Below, one piece after another: positions 27,097 through 35,725 of a stretch of 64,000 nt of DNA. A program made the translations under genes and the position numbers. Numbering within the stretch: the stretch's first letter is position 1; each line of letters starts with the position of its first letter. Origin of the DNA: JADZAI01 sp047602465 (GTDB lineage: Bacteria; Pseudomonadota; Alphaproteobacteria; Micropepsales; Micropepsaceae); contig JASGHF010000001.1 in assembly GCA_047602465.1 (NCBI GenBank), forward strand, positions 2,728,001 through 2,792,000, written 5' to 3'. Under the pieces are notes generated by a model. The model worked only from the letters and a program-made list of their open reading frames with translations. It was not told where the DNA came from and did not search any database.

Positions 27097-27122
27097 GACG
27101 GGCCGCGAGGCGATTTGTGACA
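27097..27122 (-). promoter_or_regulatory. ECF41-type promoter
   Basis: On the minus strand TGTCACA (27122-27116), a 15-base spacer, then CGTC (27100-27097), 25 bases before the operon's first start codon. TGTCACA / CGTC is the known ECF41 target promoter pattern, so the sigma factor probably drives its own operon. Confidence 0.75.
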
Positions 27123-27193
27123 GTTCAATTCGTTAACGCGATTACCGGAGGAACAATTGACTTGAGGGGCGGCCTCGCCCCATTTCACGGCCC

Positions 27194-28153
27194 ATGAGCA
27201 CCTATCTCGAATTCGAGAAGCCGATCGCCGAGCTGGAAACCAAGGTCGCCGAGCTGAAGAAGCTGGCCGACGCGACCCCCGGCATGAACGTGACCGACGA
27301 GGTCACCAAACTGGAAGGGCGCGCGGCGCAGCTGCTGAAGGACACCTATGCCAAGCTGACGGCCTGGCAGAAGACGCTGGTGGCCCGGCACGGCGATCGC
27401 CCGCATTTCGTGGATTACCTGCGCGGCTTCATCGATGAGTTCACGCCGCTGGCCGGCGACCGCGGTTTCGGCGACGACAATGCCATCGTCACCGGCCTCG
27501 GCCGGTTCCGGGGGCGCCCCGTCGCGGTGATCGGGCATGAGAAGGGCAACGACACCAAATCGCGCCTGAAGCACAATTTCGGCATGGCGACGCCCGAGGG
27601 CTATCGCAAGGCGATCCGCATCATGGACATGGCCGACCGGTTCGGCCTGCCGGTGATCTCGCTGGTCGATACGCCCGGCGCCTATCCCGGTCTCGTCTCG
27701 GAAGAGCGCGGCGTGGCGGAGGCCATCGCGCGGTCGACGGATCGCTGCCTGTCGCTCACCGTGCCGATGACGGCGGTGATCATCGGTGAGGGCGGCTCGG
27801 GCGGCGCGGTCGCCATCGCCTCGGCCGACACGGTGCTGATGCTGGAGAATTCGGTCTATTCGGTGATTACGCCGGAAGGCTGCGCCTCGATCCTGTGGCG
27901 CTCGGCGGAGAAGGCGGCGGACGCCGCCAACGCCATGAAGGTGACGGCGCAGGATCTGCTCGGCCTCAAGGTGATCGACAGGATCATCGCGGAGCCGCTG
28001 GGCGGCGCGCATCGCGATCCGGCCGCCACCGTGCGCGCCGTGGGCGATGCCATCGCCGAGGCGCTGGAGGCCCAGGCCGGCAAGGATGGCGCAACGCTGA
28101 AGCGCGAGCGCCGCGAGAAATTCCTGCGGATCGGGCGGAGCCTCGCGGCCTAA
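27194..28153 (+). CDS. accA: acetyl-CoA carboxylase carboxyltransferase subunit alpha
   Basis: Alpha subunit of the carboxyltransferase that passes CO2 from biotin to acetyl-CoA, the first committed step of fatty acid synthesis. 319 residues, normal length. Starts MSTYLEFEKPIAELETKV as usual; catalytic-domain segments RPVAVIGHEKG, FGMATPEGYRKA, SLVDTPGAYPG and IGEGGSGGA-AIA are intact. Divergent from the ECF41 operon; its stop abuts that of kup. Confidence 0.97.
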   Translation: MSTYLEFEKPIAELETKVAELKKLADATPGMNVTDEVTKLEGRAAQLLKDTYAKLTAWQKTLVARHGDRPHFVDYLRGFIDEFTPLAGDRGFGDDNAIVTGLGRFRGRPVAVIGHEKGNDTKSRLKHNFGMATPEGYRKAIRIMDMADRFGLPVISLVDTPGAYPGLVSEERGVAEAIARSTDRCLSLTVPMTAVIIGEGGSGGAVAIASADTVLMLENSVYSVITPEGCASILWRSAEKAADAANAMKVTAQDLLGLKVIDRIIAEPLGGAHRDPAATVRAVGDAIAEALEAQAGKDGATLKRERREKFLRIGRSLAA

Positions 28154-30064
28154 CTAGACGGTCACCTGCGCGCCCAGTTCCACCACGCGGCCGGTGGGGA
28201 TCTGGAAGAAGTCCGTCGCGTTGGTCGCGTTGCGGTTGAGCGCGATGAACAGCTTGTCCTGCCAGCGCGGCATGCCCGAACGGCGATCCGGCACGATGGT
28301 GCGGCGGCCAAGGAAGAACGACGTCGTCATGATGTCGAACTTCAGGCCCTGCTTCTTCAGCTTGGCGAGCGCGCGCGGCACGTTCGGCGTTTCCATATAG
28401 CCGAAATTCAGGATCACCCGCGTCACGTCCTCGTCCACAGCCTCGATCTTGGCGCGGCTCTCTTCCGGCACGCGCGGATAGGACGAGGTGAAGACCGAGA
28501 GCATGATCAGCTTCTCGTGCAGCACCTTGTTGTGCTTGAGGTTGTGGAAAAGCGCGGGCGGCGCGACCTCCGGATCGTTGGTGAGGAAGATCGCCGTGCC
28601 GGGCACGCGCACCGGCGGGCTGACTTTCAGCATCTCCAGCAGCTCTTCCAGCTTCATGGATTCGCGGCGCGTCTTGTCTTTCACGATGCGGTTGCCGCGG
28701 CGCCAGGTCCACATGATGACGATCAGCGCCGCGCCCAGAAGCAGCGGCACATAGGCGCCGTTCAGCAGCTTGGTGAGGTTGGCGGTGAGGAACGCGACCT
28801 CGATGAAGAGGAAGGGCGCGACGGTCGCGACGGCGGCCAGCCGCGAGAACTTCCAGACGCGGCGGACGATCACGTAGAACAGCATCGAGGTGACGCACAT
28901 CGTGCCGGTCACCGCGACGCCGTAGGCGTGGCTGAGATTGGCCGATGACTGGAAGCCGAGCACCAGCATGATGACGCCGACGAAGAGAAGCATGTTCACG
29001 GCCGGGACGTAGATCTGGCCGGCCTGCGATTCGGATGTCCGAGTGATGACCATGCGTGGCAGGATGCCGAGCTGCACGGCCTGCTGGGTCAGCGAGAACG
29101 CGCCGGTGATGACGGCCTGGCTGGCGATGACGGTCGCCATGGTGGTGAGGATCACCAGCGGCACGAGCCAGCCTTCCGGGGCCATCAGGAAGAACGGATT
29201 GGCCAGCCGGTCCGGATGGGCCAGCACCATCGCGCCCTGGCCGAAATAGTTGAGGATCAGGGCCGGGAAGACGAGCCAGATCCACGCCGCGCGGATCGGG
29301 CCGCGCCCGAAATGGCCCATATCGGCATAAAGACCCTCAGCCCCCGTCACGGCGAGAAAGACGGCGCCCAGAACGAGGAAGGCGAGCCAGCCGTGGCCGA
29401 ACAGGAAGCTGAGCGCGTAATGCGGGCTGAGCGCCCAGAGGATGTCCGGATCGTCGGCGAGATGGATGATGCCGAGCGCCGCCAGCACGCCGAACCAGAC
29501 GATGCAGATCGGTCCGAACAGCACGCCGACGCGCGCCGTGCCGTGGCGCTGCACCGAGAACAGGACGCCGATGATCACGATGGCGAGGGGGATGATGTAG
29601 GGATCGAAGGCCGAGGTGATGAGGCTGATCCCCTCGAGCGAGGAGATGATCGACATCGCAGGCGTGAGGATCGCGTCGCCATAGAAAAGCGCCGCGCCGA
29701 TGATGCCGAGCAGGAAGATGGCGAGCGTGCGCCGGCCATAGGCCTTCTGCGCCAGCGCCATCAGCGAGAGCGTGCCGCCTTCGCCGTTATTGTCGGCGCG
29801 CAGAACGAACACGATGTATTTGATGGTCACGACGATGGTCAGCGACCAGAAGATCAGCGAAACGAGGCCGATGACCTCGCTGCGTGAAGGGGCGCCGCCG
29901 TCGGTGACGGCGCGCAGCGCCTCGCGAAAGGCGTAGATCGGGCTGGTGCCGATATCGCCATAGACGACGCCCACCGACGCGATGGTGAGGGCGATGAAGG
30001 AACTCTTGTGGTGGTGCGGCGCGGACGGCAGCGTGCCGGTCGTCGCGGTCTGCGTGTCAGCCAA
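28154..30064 (-). CDS. kup: KUP-family potassium uptake transporter
   Basis: K+/H+ symporter of the inner membrane. 636 residues: about twelve transmembrane helices in the first 460 residues, then a cytoplasmic domain. Family segments: GVVYGDIGTSPIYAFREAL near residue 35, VLRADNNGEGGTLSLMAL, GDAILTPAMSIISSLEG and HVYGVAVTGTM-like AYGVAVTGTM. The C-terminus ends at GRVVELGAQVTV as usual. Convergent with accA, stop next to stop. The epoxide hydrolase gene 87 bases upstream runs the same way. Confidence 0.95.
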   Translation of the reverse strand: MADTQTATTGTLPSAPHHHKSSFIALTIASVGVVYGDIGTSPIYAFREALRAVTDGGAPSRSEVIGLVSLIFWSLTIVVTIKYIVFVLRADNNGEGGTLSLMALAQKAYGRRTLAIFLLGIIGAALFYGDAILTPAMSIISSLEGISLITSAFDPYIIPLAIVIIGVLFSVQRHGTARVGVLFGPICIVWFGVLAALGIIHLADDPDILWALSPHYALSFLFGHGWLAFLVLGAVFLAVTGAEGLYADMGHFGRGPIRAAWIWLVFPALILNYFGQGAMVLAHPDRLANPFFLMAPEGWLVPLVILTTMATVIASQAVITGAFSLTQQAVQLGILPRMVITRTSESQAGQIYVPAVNMLLFVGVIMLVLGFQSSANLSHAYGVAVTGTMCVTSMLFYVIVRRVWKFSRLAAVATVAPFLFIEVAFLTANLTKLLNGAYVPLLLGAALIVIMWTWRRGNRIVKDKTRRESMKLEELLEMLKVSPPVRVPGTAIFLTNDPEVAPPALFHNLKHNKVLHEKLIMLSVFTSSYPRVPEESRAKIEAVDEDVTRVILNFGYMETPNVPRALAKLKKQGLKFDIMTTSFFLGRRTIVPDRRSGMPRWQDKLFIALNRNATNATDFFQIPTGRVVELGAQVTV

Positions 30065-30151
30065 GATGGACTCACAATGGGCCGTATCCCCACGGCCAAG
30101 GGCCGGAAATTACGCCCGGCCTGACGAAAGTCTACCGCGCCGCAACAAATA

Positions 30152-31339
30152 TCACGCTTGACGAAACCGGCGGAAAAAGTCTTGCACGTTGGCCGTGAAG
30201 AGCGCGGGTTCTTCCATCGCCGCGAAATGCCCGCCGCGATCCATCACTTGGAAATCGACGATGTTATAGGCGCGTTTCGCCCAGCTTTCGGGCGTAACCG
30301 GCAGCGTGTCGATGGGGTATTCGGAGTAGCCGGTAGGCACCTCGACGCGCTCGCCGGGCCTCAGCCGCGCCGAGCCTTCGGCGGGACCGGCCTTGTAGAG
30401 CGTGTTGGCCGAATTGATCGTGTTGGTGAACCAGTAGATCGAAAGCTGGGTGCAGAAGAGGTCGTGCGGGAAGCGTGCCTCCATACCCTCGAAAGCGTGG
30501 CCTTTCCTCGTGTCGCCGAGGCGGTTGTATTTGTCGGCCAGCCAGCCGGCGAGGCCTGCGGGGCTGTCGGCCAAGGCGAAGGCGAGCGCCATGGGGCGGG
30601 TCGACTGGATCGCGCGATAGCCCTGCTCGACAGCCCACCAGGCGTTCATCTGTTTGATCCAGGCGCCTTCCTCGGGCGTCACCGGGCCTTGCGAGGCGTG
30701 CTTCAGCTCGGGCCGCAGGGGCAGCATGGTGAGGTGGATGGCCTCGACGGCTTCGGGGTGCTGGAGCGCCAGACGCGAGGTGACGAACGAGCCCCAATCG
30801 CCGGCCTGCGCAAAATAGGTTCTGTAGCCGAGTACGTCGCTCATCAGGCTGTGCCAGAGTTCGGCCATGTAGGCGGGGCCGATGGGCGTCATCGGTTTTG
30901 ACGAAAAACCGAAGCCGGGCAGCGACGGCACGATGACGTCGAAGGCATCGGCCACGTCGCCGCCGAAACGTTCGGGGTGGGCGAGCGGCTCCACGACATC
31001 GAGGAATTCGCGGAAGGTCGAAGGCCAGCCATGGGTGAGGACCAGCGGGCGGGCTGTGCCGCCCGATCCCTTCTCGTAGATGAAGTGGATGTCGTGGACC
31101 GTGCCGTCCGGGCCTTTGATGTCGGCGAGGAACTGCGGGAAGCGGTTCAGCGCCGCTTCGGCTTCGCGCCAGTCGAACCTGTCGCGCCAATACGGGATGA
31201 GGCGCTTCATGTAGGGAAGCGTGGTGCCGTACTCCCAGGTCTCGTTGCCGTCGTTCTCGATGGGGAGCCGGACATGGCTCAGCCGGTGGCGCAGGTCGCG
31301 CCAGTCGGCGTCGGGAATTTCGATGCGGAAGGGCGTCAT
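30152..31339 (-). CDS. epoxide hydrolase with N-terminal EHN domain (copy 1)
   Basis: 395 residues. The N-terminal EHN segment (WEYGTTLPYMKRLIPYWRDRFDWREAEAALNRFPQF) precedes an alpha/beta hydrolase core: oxyanion HGWP (103-106), nucleophile D181 in AQAGDWGSFV and catalytic H371 in RGGHFAAMEEP. Resembles microsomal/juvenile-hormone-type epoxide hydrolases that open epoxides to diols. Its start overlaps the lipoprotein stop by 4 bases. Substrate unknown. About 35-45 percent similar by eye to the second copy at 32164. Confidence 0.9.
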   Translation of the reverse strand: MTPFRIEIPDADWRDLRHRLSHVRLPIENDGNETWEYGTTLPYMKRLIPYWRDRFDWREAEAALNRFPQFLADIKGPDGTVHDIHFIYEKGSGGTARPLVLTHGWPSTFREFLDVVEPLAHPERFGGDVADAFDVIVPSLPGFGFSSKPMTPIGPAYMAELWHSLMSDVLGYRTYFAQAGDWGSFVTSRLALQHPEAVEAIHLTMLPLRPELKHASQGPVTPEEGAWIKQMNAWWAVEQGYRAIQSTRPMALAFALADSPAGLAGWLADKYNRLGDTRKGHAFEGMEARFPHDLFCTQLSIYWFTNTINSANTLYKAGPAEGSARLRPGERVEVPTGYSEYPIDTLPVTPESWAKRAYNIVDFQVMDRGGHFAAMEEPALFTANVQDFFRRFRQA

Positions 31340-32163
31340 GCCTGCGGCACGATGGAGCCGCCCGCTTCCAGCCGCTTCAGCTCGGCCTCGGCGGCGGCGA
31401 GCCTGTCCTTGGCGGCCTGCAGATCGGCGCCGGCCTTCGCTTCGCCCTCGTCATCCATGATGACGCGGCCGTTGAGATCCGACACGCGGACGAAGTCTAT
31501 GCCGTAGGACATGTCGCCGGGGGCGGCGTCGCGCGAGTTCAGCGCGTCGACATTGCCGGGCAGCGTGAGGTCGGGCGTCACGAAGACGAATTTCTCCTCG
31601 CCCGCCGTCACGGCCTCGGCGAACTTGAAGGTGAAGCGCTGGTCGATCCACGGCTTGCCGTCGCCGCGCGGGCCGATGGTGGCGTGAAAGACGATCTCCT
31701 GGATCGCTTCGGAGGTGTCGTTCTTCATATTGAAGGTGAAGAGCGGCGAAGCCTCGCCCGCCGCGCCGTCGCGCCAGACGAATTGCGGGTTGAGCAGCGA
31801 GATCGCCGCGAGAAAACGCTTGGCGTTCTTGCCCGCCGCCGCAGTCTCCTCGACGGCTTTCTCGGCCTCGGGAATGGCGGCCTGAAGCGCCGGGATGGTT
31901 TCGTCCTTCAGGGTCGCGATCATTCTGGCGCGGGCGAGGGCGATGACGTCGTCGGCTGTCTTGCCCGCGAGTTCGCCCAGCGGCCAGCCCATGTCCATGG
32001 CGGCGTCGAACTCCGCCTTCTTCACCGGATCGAGCGCCGCGCCGATGGCGGCGATCGAGGCTTCCGCCGCCTCTTTCGATGCGCCGTCGATCTTCAGCGG
32101 TCCGCTGTCGCCGCAAGCGGCGAGGAGGACGAGGGCGGCGGCGAGGAAGGCGGAACGCATCAT
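31336..32163 (-). CDS. lipoprotein, DUF6694-like
   Basis: 275 residues with a lipobox LLAAC (Cys17 counted from the first Met), so probably an inner- or outer-membrane lipoprotein. The mature part is largely helical, with a C-terminal coiled-coil region (AAKDRLAAAEAELKRLEAGG) and a beta-rich middle (FNMKNDTSEAIQEIVFHATIGP). It resembles DUF6694-type lipoproteins; I am only moderately sure. Two ATGs in tandem at 32163 and 32160. It starts right after the stop of the upstream epoxide hydrolase and overlaps the next by 4 bases, so the three genes are one unit. Confidence 0.78.
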   Translation of the reverse strand: MMRSAFLAAALVLLAACGDSGPLKIDGASKEAAEASIAAIGAALDPVKKAEFDAAMDMGWPLGELAGKTADDVIALARARMIATLKDETIPALQAAIPEAEKAVEETAAAGKNAKRFLAAISLLNPQFVWRDGAAGEASPLFTFNMKNDTSEAIQEIVFHATIGPRGDGKPWIDQRFTFKFAEAVTAGEEKFVFVTPDLTLPGNVDALNSRDAAPGDMSYGIDFVRVSDLNGRVIMDDEGEAKAGADLQAAKDRLAAAEAELKRLEAGGSIVPQA

Positions 32164-33327
32164 CTAGAATCCAGCGGCTTTGGCGAAGGCGCGGACGTCT
32201 TCGACCAGGAAATCGGGGCGCTCGAGCGCAGCGAAGTGGCCGCCCTCGGACATTTCGCTCCAATGGACCACATTCATCATCCGCTCAACCATCGAGCGCG
32301 GCGGCATGGGAATGATGTCGATGGGGAAGCGGGCGAGGCCCATGGGTTTCTGGATACGCGCGCCCATCGGCACGGGCGTGCCGGTCTGGTCCTCGAACAG
32401 GCCGCGATAGAGCCAGGTCGCGGTCGCGAAGGTGTCGCTAACCAGATAGATCATGATGTTGGTGAGGAGCTGGTCCTTGGTATAGGCGGCCTCGAAGCCG
32501 CCATTCCGCAAATCCGACCAGCCATGGAATTTCTCGCCGATCCACGCGGCGACCCCGACGGGGCTGTCCATCAGGGCATAGGCGAGGGTCGAAGGCTTGG
32601 TGGAGTGCAGGCGGAAATAGGCGCCTTCGGCCTCAAACAGCCCGGCGCTCTGCAGGGCGTGGGCCTTTTCCTCATCCGTCTCCGGCATGACGCCGGGCGA
32701 GCGCCAGCCGAGCATGTTGAGATGGGCGCCGGCGCAGCCCGCGCCCTCATAGGCGAGCCAGCCGGAGACCGCGCTGCCCCAGTCGCCGCCCTGTGCGAGA
32801 TAGGTCTTGTAACCAAGGCTGCCGGTCATCAGCGCGTCGAAACAGGTCGCGACGGTGCGCGGGCTGATCGGCTTTTTCGGCTTCGACGAAAAGCCGTAGC
32901 CAGGCAGCGAGGGCACGACGACATCGAACCCGTCCTCGGCCCTGCCGCCGAAGCGTTCGGGATGGGCCAGCTTCTCGACGATATGCAGGAACTCGAAATA
33001 CGAGCCGGGCCAGCCATGGCTGAGAATCAGCCCGCGGGGCGCGGGCTGCGAGCCTTTTTCGTGGACGAAATGAATGTCGAGGTCGCCGATTTTCGCCTGG
33101 AATTGCGGGAAGCGGTTGAGGCCGGCCTCGGCGGCCTGCCAGTCGAAGCCGTGCCGCCAGTATTCGATGAGGCCGGCTATGAATTCGGGCGCGGCGCCAT
33201 AGCTCCAGCCGCCGCCTTCGGGCGTGTCGGGCATGGTGAAGGCTTCGACCTTCGCCATGATGGCGTTGAGCTTGCTTTGGGGGACGGCCACCTTGAAGGG
33301 GCGCGGCGCGGCGGCGGCGTTGGTCAT
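32164..33327 (-). CDS. epoxide hydrolase with N-terminal EHN domain (copy 2)
   Basis: 387 residues, same architecture as the gene at 30152: EHN region (WSYGAAPEFIAGLIEYW ... FDWQAAEAGLNRFPQF), HGWP (104-107), nucleophile D182 in AQGGDWGS, catalytic H364 in EGGHFAALERP. Clearly a paralogue, not a recent tandem duplicate. First gene of the epoxide hydrolase / lipoprotein / epoxide hydrolase run. The 151 bases upstream to the mutT gene would hold a divergent promoter. Confidence 0.9.
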   Translation of the reverse strand: MTNAAAAPRPFKVAVPQSKLNAIMAKVEAFTMPDTPEGGGWSYGAAPEFIAGLIEYWRHGFDWQAAEAGLNRFPQFQAKIGDLDIHFVHEKGSQPAPRGLILSHGWPGSYFEFLHIVEKLAHPERFGGRAEDGFDVVVPSLPGYGFSSKPKKPISPRTVATCFDALMTGSLGYKTYLAQGGDWGSAVSGWLAYEGAGCAGAHLNMLGWRSPGVMPETDEEKAHALQSAGLFEAEGAYFRLHSTKPSTLAYALMDSPVGVAAWIGEKFHGWSDLRNGGFEAAYTKDQLLTNIMIYLVSDTFATATWLYRGLFEDQTGTPVPMGARIQKPMGLARFPIDIIPMPPRSMVERMMNVVHWSEMSEGGHFAALERPDFLVEDVRAFAKAAGF

Positions 33328-33478
33328 TCCGATATGTCCTGGACGTGTGATTTCTTGTTCCGGACAGGCTAGGACGTGGCGGGGCGGGCGATCAACCGCC
33401 CCCGGAAATGCGCCTGCTGCAGGCGGTTCCCGGCCAATAGTCGATTCAAATTGTAATTCTTACCAATCCTTAAGCGTG

Positions 33479-33922
33479 ATGGACCGAATGTCGCGGCAAG
33501 CGTCGGAGGATGTGAAGGTCGTACTGGTTGCGGCCTGCGCGCTCGTTGACGGCGAGGGGCGGGTGCTGATGGCTGAGCGCCCCGAAGGCAAGGAGCTCGC
33601 GGGACTCTGGGAGTTTCCGGGCGGGAAGATCGAGGGCGGTGAACGCCCGGAAGCGGCGCTGGTGCGTGAACTCCGCGAGGAGCTGGGCATCACGGTGGTT
33701 CCGGAAGACCTCGAACCCTTCACCTTCGCCAGCTACGGGTATGAGCGCTTCCACCTGCTCATGCCGCTCTATCTGTGCCGGCGCTGGCAAGGCGTCCCGG
33801 CGCCGATGGAAGGACAACGGATTTGTTGGTCGGCGATCGCCGGCCTCAAGACCCTGCCGATGCCGCCGGCCGACGTGCCGCTGGTGCAGGCGTTAGAGCG
33901 CAAGGGGGCGCTGGAGAGATGA
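33479..33922 (+). CDS. mutT: NUDIX hydrolase, MutT-type 8-oxo-dGTP diphosphatase
   Basis: 147 residues from ATG 33479 (a second ATG three codons on is possible). The Nudix box runs from Gly49 (GGKIEGGERPEAA) to LVRELREELGI (61-71), with the Mg-binding Glu residues E64, E67 and E68. LAGLWEFPGG before the box and GLKTLPMPPADVPL at the end are MutT features. Sanitises oxidised GTP pools. The stop overlaps the following pilin start as ATGA. Confidence 0.9.
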   Translation: MDRMSRQASEDVKVVLVAACALVDGEGRVLMAERPEGKELAGLWEFPGGKIEGGERPEAALVRELREELGITVVPEDLEPFTFASYGYERFHLLMPLYLCRRWQGVPAPMEGQRICWSAIAGLKTLPMPPADVPLVQALERKGALER

Positions 33923-34098
33923 GGCGTACGGTTCAGTTCCTGAAGGCTTTCACCCGCAACGACTCGGGCGCAACCGCCATCGAGTACGGGCTGGTGGCGA
34001 CGTTCATTTCGATCGCCGTGATCGCGTCGGTCCAGGCCGTCGGCTCGAACCTCGTTTCGAATTTCTACGACGAGATCGTCGCAGCGTTCGGCGGTTAG
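33919..34098 (+). CDS. Flp/Fap-type pilin subunit, orphan
   Basis: 59 residues. After a short basic leader, NDSGATAIEYGLVATFISIAV shows the type IVb prepilin site (Gly before the cleaved bond, Glu at +5, Tyr at +6) and a hydrophobic helix. Normally such subunits build Tad/Flp pili. No tad or cpa gene is near; the gene instead overlaps mutT (ATGA), so translation is coupled to it. The assembly machinery must be elsewhere. Convergent with the methyltransferase-like gene 10 bases away. Confidence 0.85.
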   Translation: MRRTVQFLKAFTRNDSGATAIEYGLVATFISIAVIASVQAVGSNLVSNFYDEIVAAFGG

Positions 34099-34108
34099 GC
34101 CTTCCGCT

Positions 34109-34918
34109 TCAGTCTTTTCTTTTCAGGGCCTCGGTCAGGCTGACGGCGCCTGATCCCGGTTTCAGCGGCTGCTGCTGGCTTTCGTGCGGCCGCCATCCCG
34201 TCATCGTGACGAACTGGAATGTCGCGGGCACGCGCCCGTCCGCATCGGCGGAACGCCGGGCGTAGAGGGCTAGCGCGCGCATCAGCGTGTCGCGGCGCAG
34301 GAAGCTGCGGCGGCGGTCGGTGAGGATGTTGCTCTCGCCAGCCCCGCGCAGATCGGCCAGCAGCTTCAGCGGCTCGGCATAGCGGACGATGAGCCTGTCG
34401 CCATCTGCGACCGGCAAGGCGAAGCCGGCGCGCTGAAGCAGGCTGCCGGCATCGCGCACATCGGCGAAGGGAAAGACGCGCGGGCTGAGGCCCCCGGTCG
34501 TTTCGATCTCCGCCTCGCCGAGCGCCGTACGAAGTTCGGCGAGCGTGCCCGCCCCGAACATCACCGCGATGAAAAGTCCGTCGGGGGCGAGGCGCTGGCG
34601 CGCCTCGATCATCGCGCCGATGGGATCGTTGGCGGCGTGAAGCTCCAGCAGGCTGACGATGAGATCGAGGGGGCCTTGTGTGGTGAGCGTGATCTTGCCC
34701 GGCGGCAGCGCGGCCGACACCAGACCTGACGGATCGCCCGATATCTGCGCGCTGGCGAAGCTGCGGTTCACGTCCATAAGCTTTTCGGCGACGAGGCCGG
34801 CGGCATAGGCGTGCAGGAAATCGTGGGCCGCGAAGTCGCGTGCCGCGCGGGCGCGGCGCTGCGCCCGGAGGTCCGGGTCGAAGAGTCGCGGCGGGCCATT
34901 GCGGGTCGCGTCGGTCAT
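34109..34918 (-). CDS. NDUFAF5-like SAM-dependent methyltransferase family protein with degenerate motif I
   Basis: 269 residues from ATG 34918. C-terminal two thirds match bacterial NDUFAF5/BioC-like proteins: LDLIVSLLELHAANDPIG, LAPDGLFIAVMFGAGTLAELR, GGLSPRVFPFADVRDAGSLLQRAGFALPV and GWRPHESQQQPLKPGS. The usual SAM-binding DLGCGxG is replaced by ISGDPSG near residues 59-65, and the stretch after it is shorter than in relatives. NDUFAF5 hydroxylates an arginine of complex I; this one may not bind SAM normally. Divergent from comF, an arrangement common in the class. Confidence 0.8.
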   Translation of the reverse strand: MTDATRNGPPRLFDPDLRAQRRARAARDFAAHDFLHAYAAGLVAEKLMDVNRSFASAQISGDPSGLVSAALPPGKITLTTQGPLDLIVSLLELHAANDPIGAMIEARQRLAPDGLFIAVMFGAGTLAELRTALGEAEIETTGGLSPRVFPFADVRDAGSLLQRAGFALPVADGDRLIVRYAEPLKLLADLRGAGESNILTDRRRSFLRRDTLMRALALYARRSADADGRVPATFQFVTMTGWRPHESQQQPLKPGSGAVSLTEALKRKD

Positions 34919-34936
34919 CGGGCTAGACTGGATGTC

Positions 34937-35719
34937 ATGGGGATGAGGGATAGCGTGCAAGCAGGCTCTCTGGCGAGGCTTGGCCGCATCGGGCGGTGGG
35001 CGGCGGATGCGCTGTTTCCGCCGCAATGCCCGTCCTGCGCCGCCCCGACCGGCAGTCCTTCGGCGCTGTGCTTGCCCTGCTGGGAGAAGGCGGGGTTCGG
35101 GGCGCCGGCGTGCCGGCGCTGCGCTATTCCGCTGGATAGCGACCTTGCCGACGAAACGGCGGAATGCGCCGCCTGTATCGCCCGGCCGCCGGCCTATTCC
35201 CGCGCCCGGGCGGCCATGACCTATGAGGGCGGGCGGGACATGGTGCTGCGCTACAAACACGGCGAACGGACCGACTTCACCCCCGCTTTTGCGGCCTGGA
35301 TGGTGCGTGCCGGCGCGAGCGTTCTGGAGGGCGCCGACATGCTGGCGCCGGTGCCGCTGCACCGGTGGCGGCTGCTGGCGCGGCGCTACAACCAGTCGGC
35401 TTTGCTGGCGAACGCGATCGGGCGGCTGAGCGGTGTCGCCAGCCTGCCGGATGCCCTGGTCCGCACCCGGGCGACGCCGAGCCAGGGGGCGATGGTGTCG
35501 GCGTGGGCGCGGCGGCGGAACGTGCTGGCGGCCTTCGCGGTGCGTGCAGGCGTGGCCGAGGCGGTCAAAGGGCGGGTGCTGGTGCTGGTGGACGATGTGA
35601 TGACCACCGGCGCGACATTGGAGGCGGCGGCGCGGGCGCTGAGGCGTGCCGGAGCGGCAGAGGTGCGGGCGCTGGTGCTCGCCCGCGTTGTGCGGCCGGG
35701 CGAAGCGCCTATATTCTGA
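34937..35719 (+). CDS. comF: ComF family phosphoribosyltransferase-like protein
   Basis: 260 residues from ATG 34937 (another ATG is two codons on). Four C-x-x-C pairs (31/34, 45/48, 59/62, 77/80) form the double zinc ribbon; a phosphoribosyltransferase fold follows with the PRPP motif VLVLVDDVMTTGATLE (214-229). Members of the family aid DNA uptake in naturally competent species, but the role here is unproven. It begins a rightward run comF-grxC-nit-DUF1178 with gaps of 6, 1 and 40 bases. Confidence 0.88.
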   Translation: MGMRDSVQAGSLARLGRIGRWAADALFPPQCPSCAAPTGSPSALCLPCWEKAGFGAPACRRCAIPLDSDLADETAECAACIARPPAYSRARAAMTYEGGRDMVLRYKHGERTDFTPAFAAWMVRAGASVLEGADMLAPVPLHRWRLLARRYNQSALLANAIGRLSGVASLPDALVRTRATPSQGAMVSAWARRRNVLAAFAVRAGVAEAVKGRVLVLVDDVMTTGATLEAAARALRRAGAAEVRALVLARVVRPGEAPIF

Positions 35720-35725
35720 GGCACC

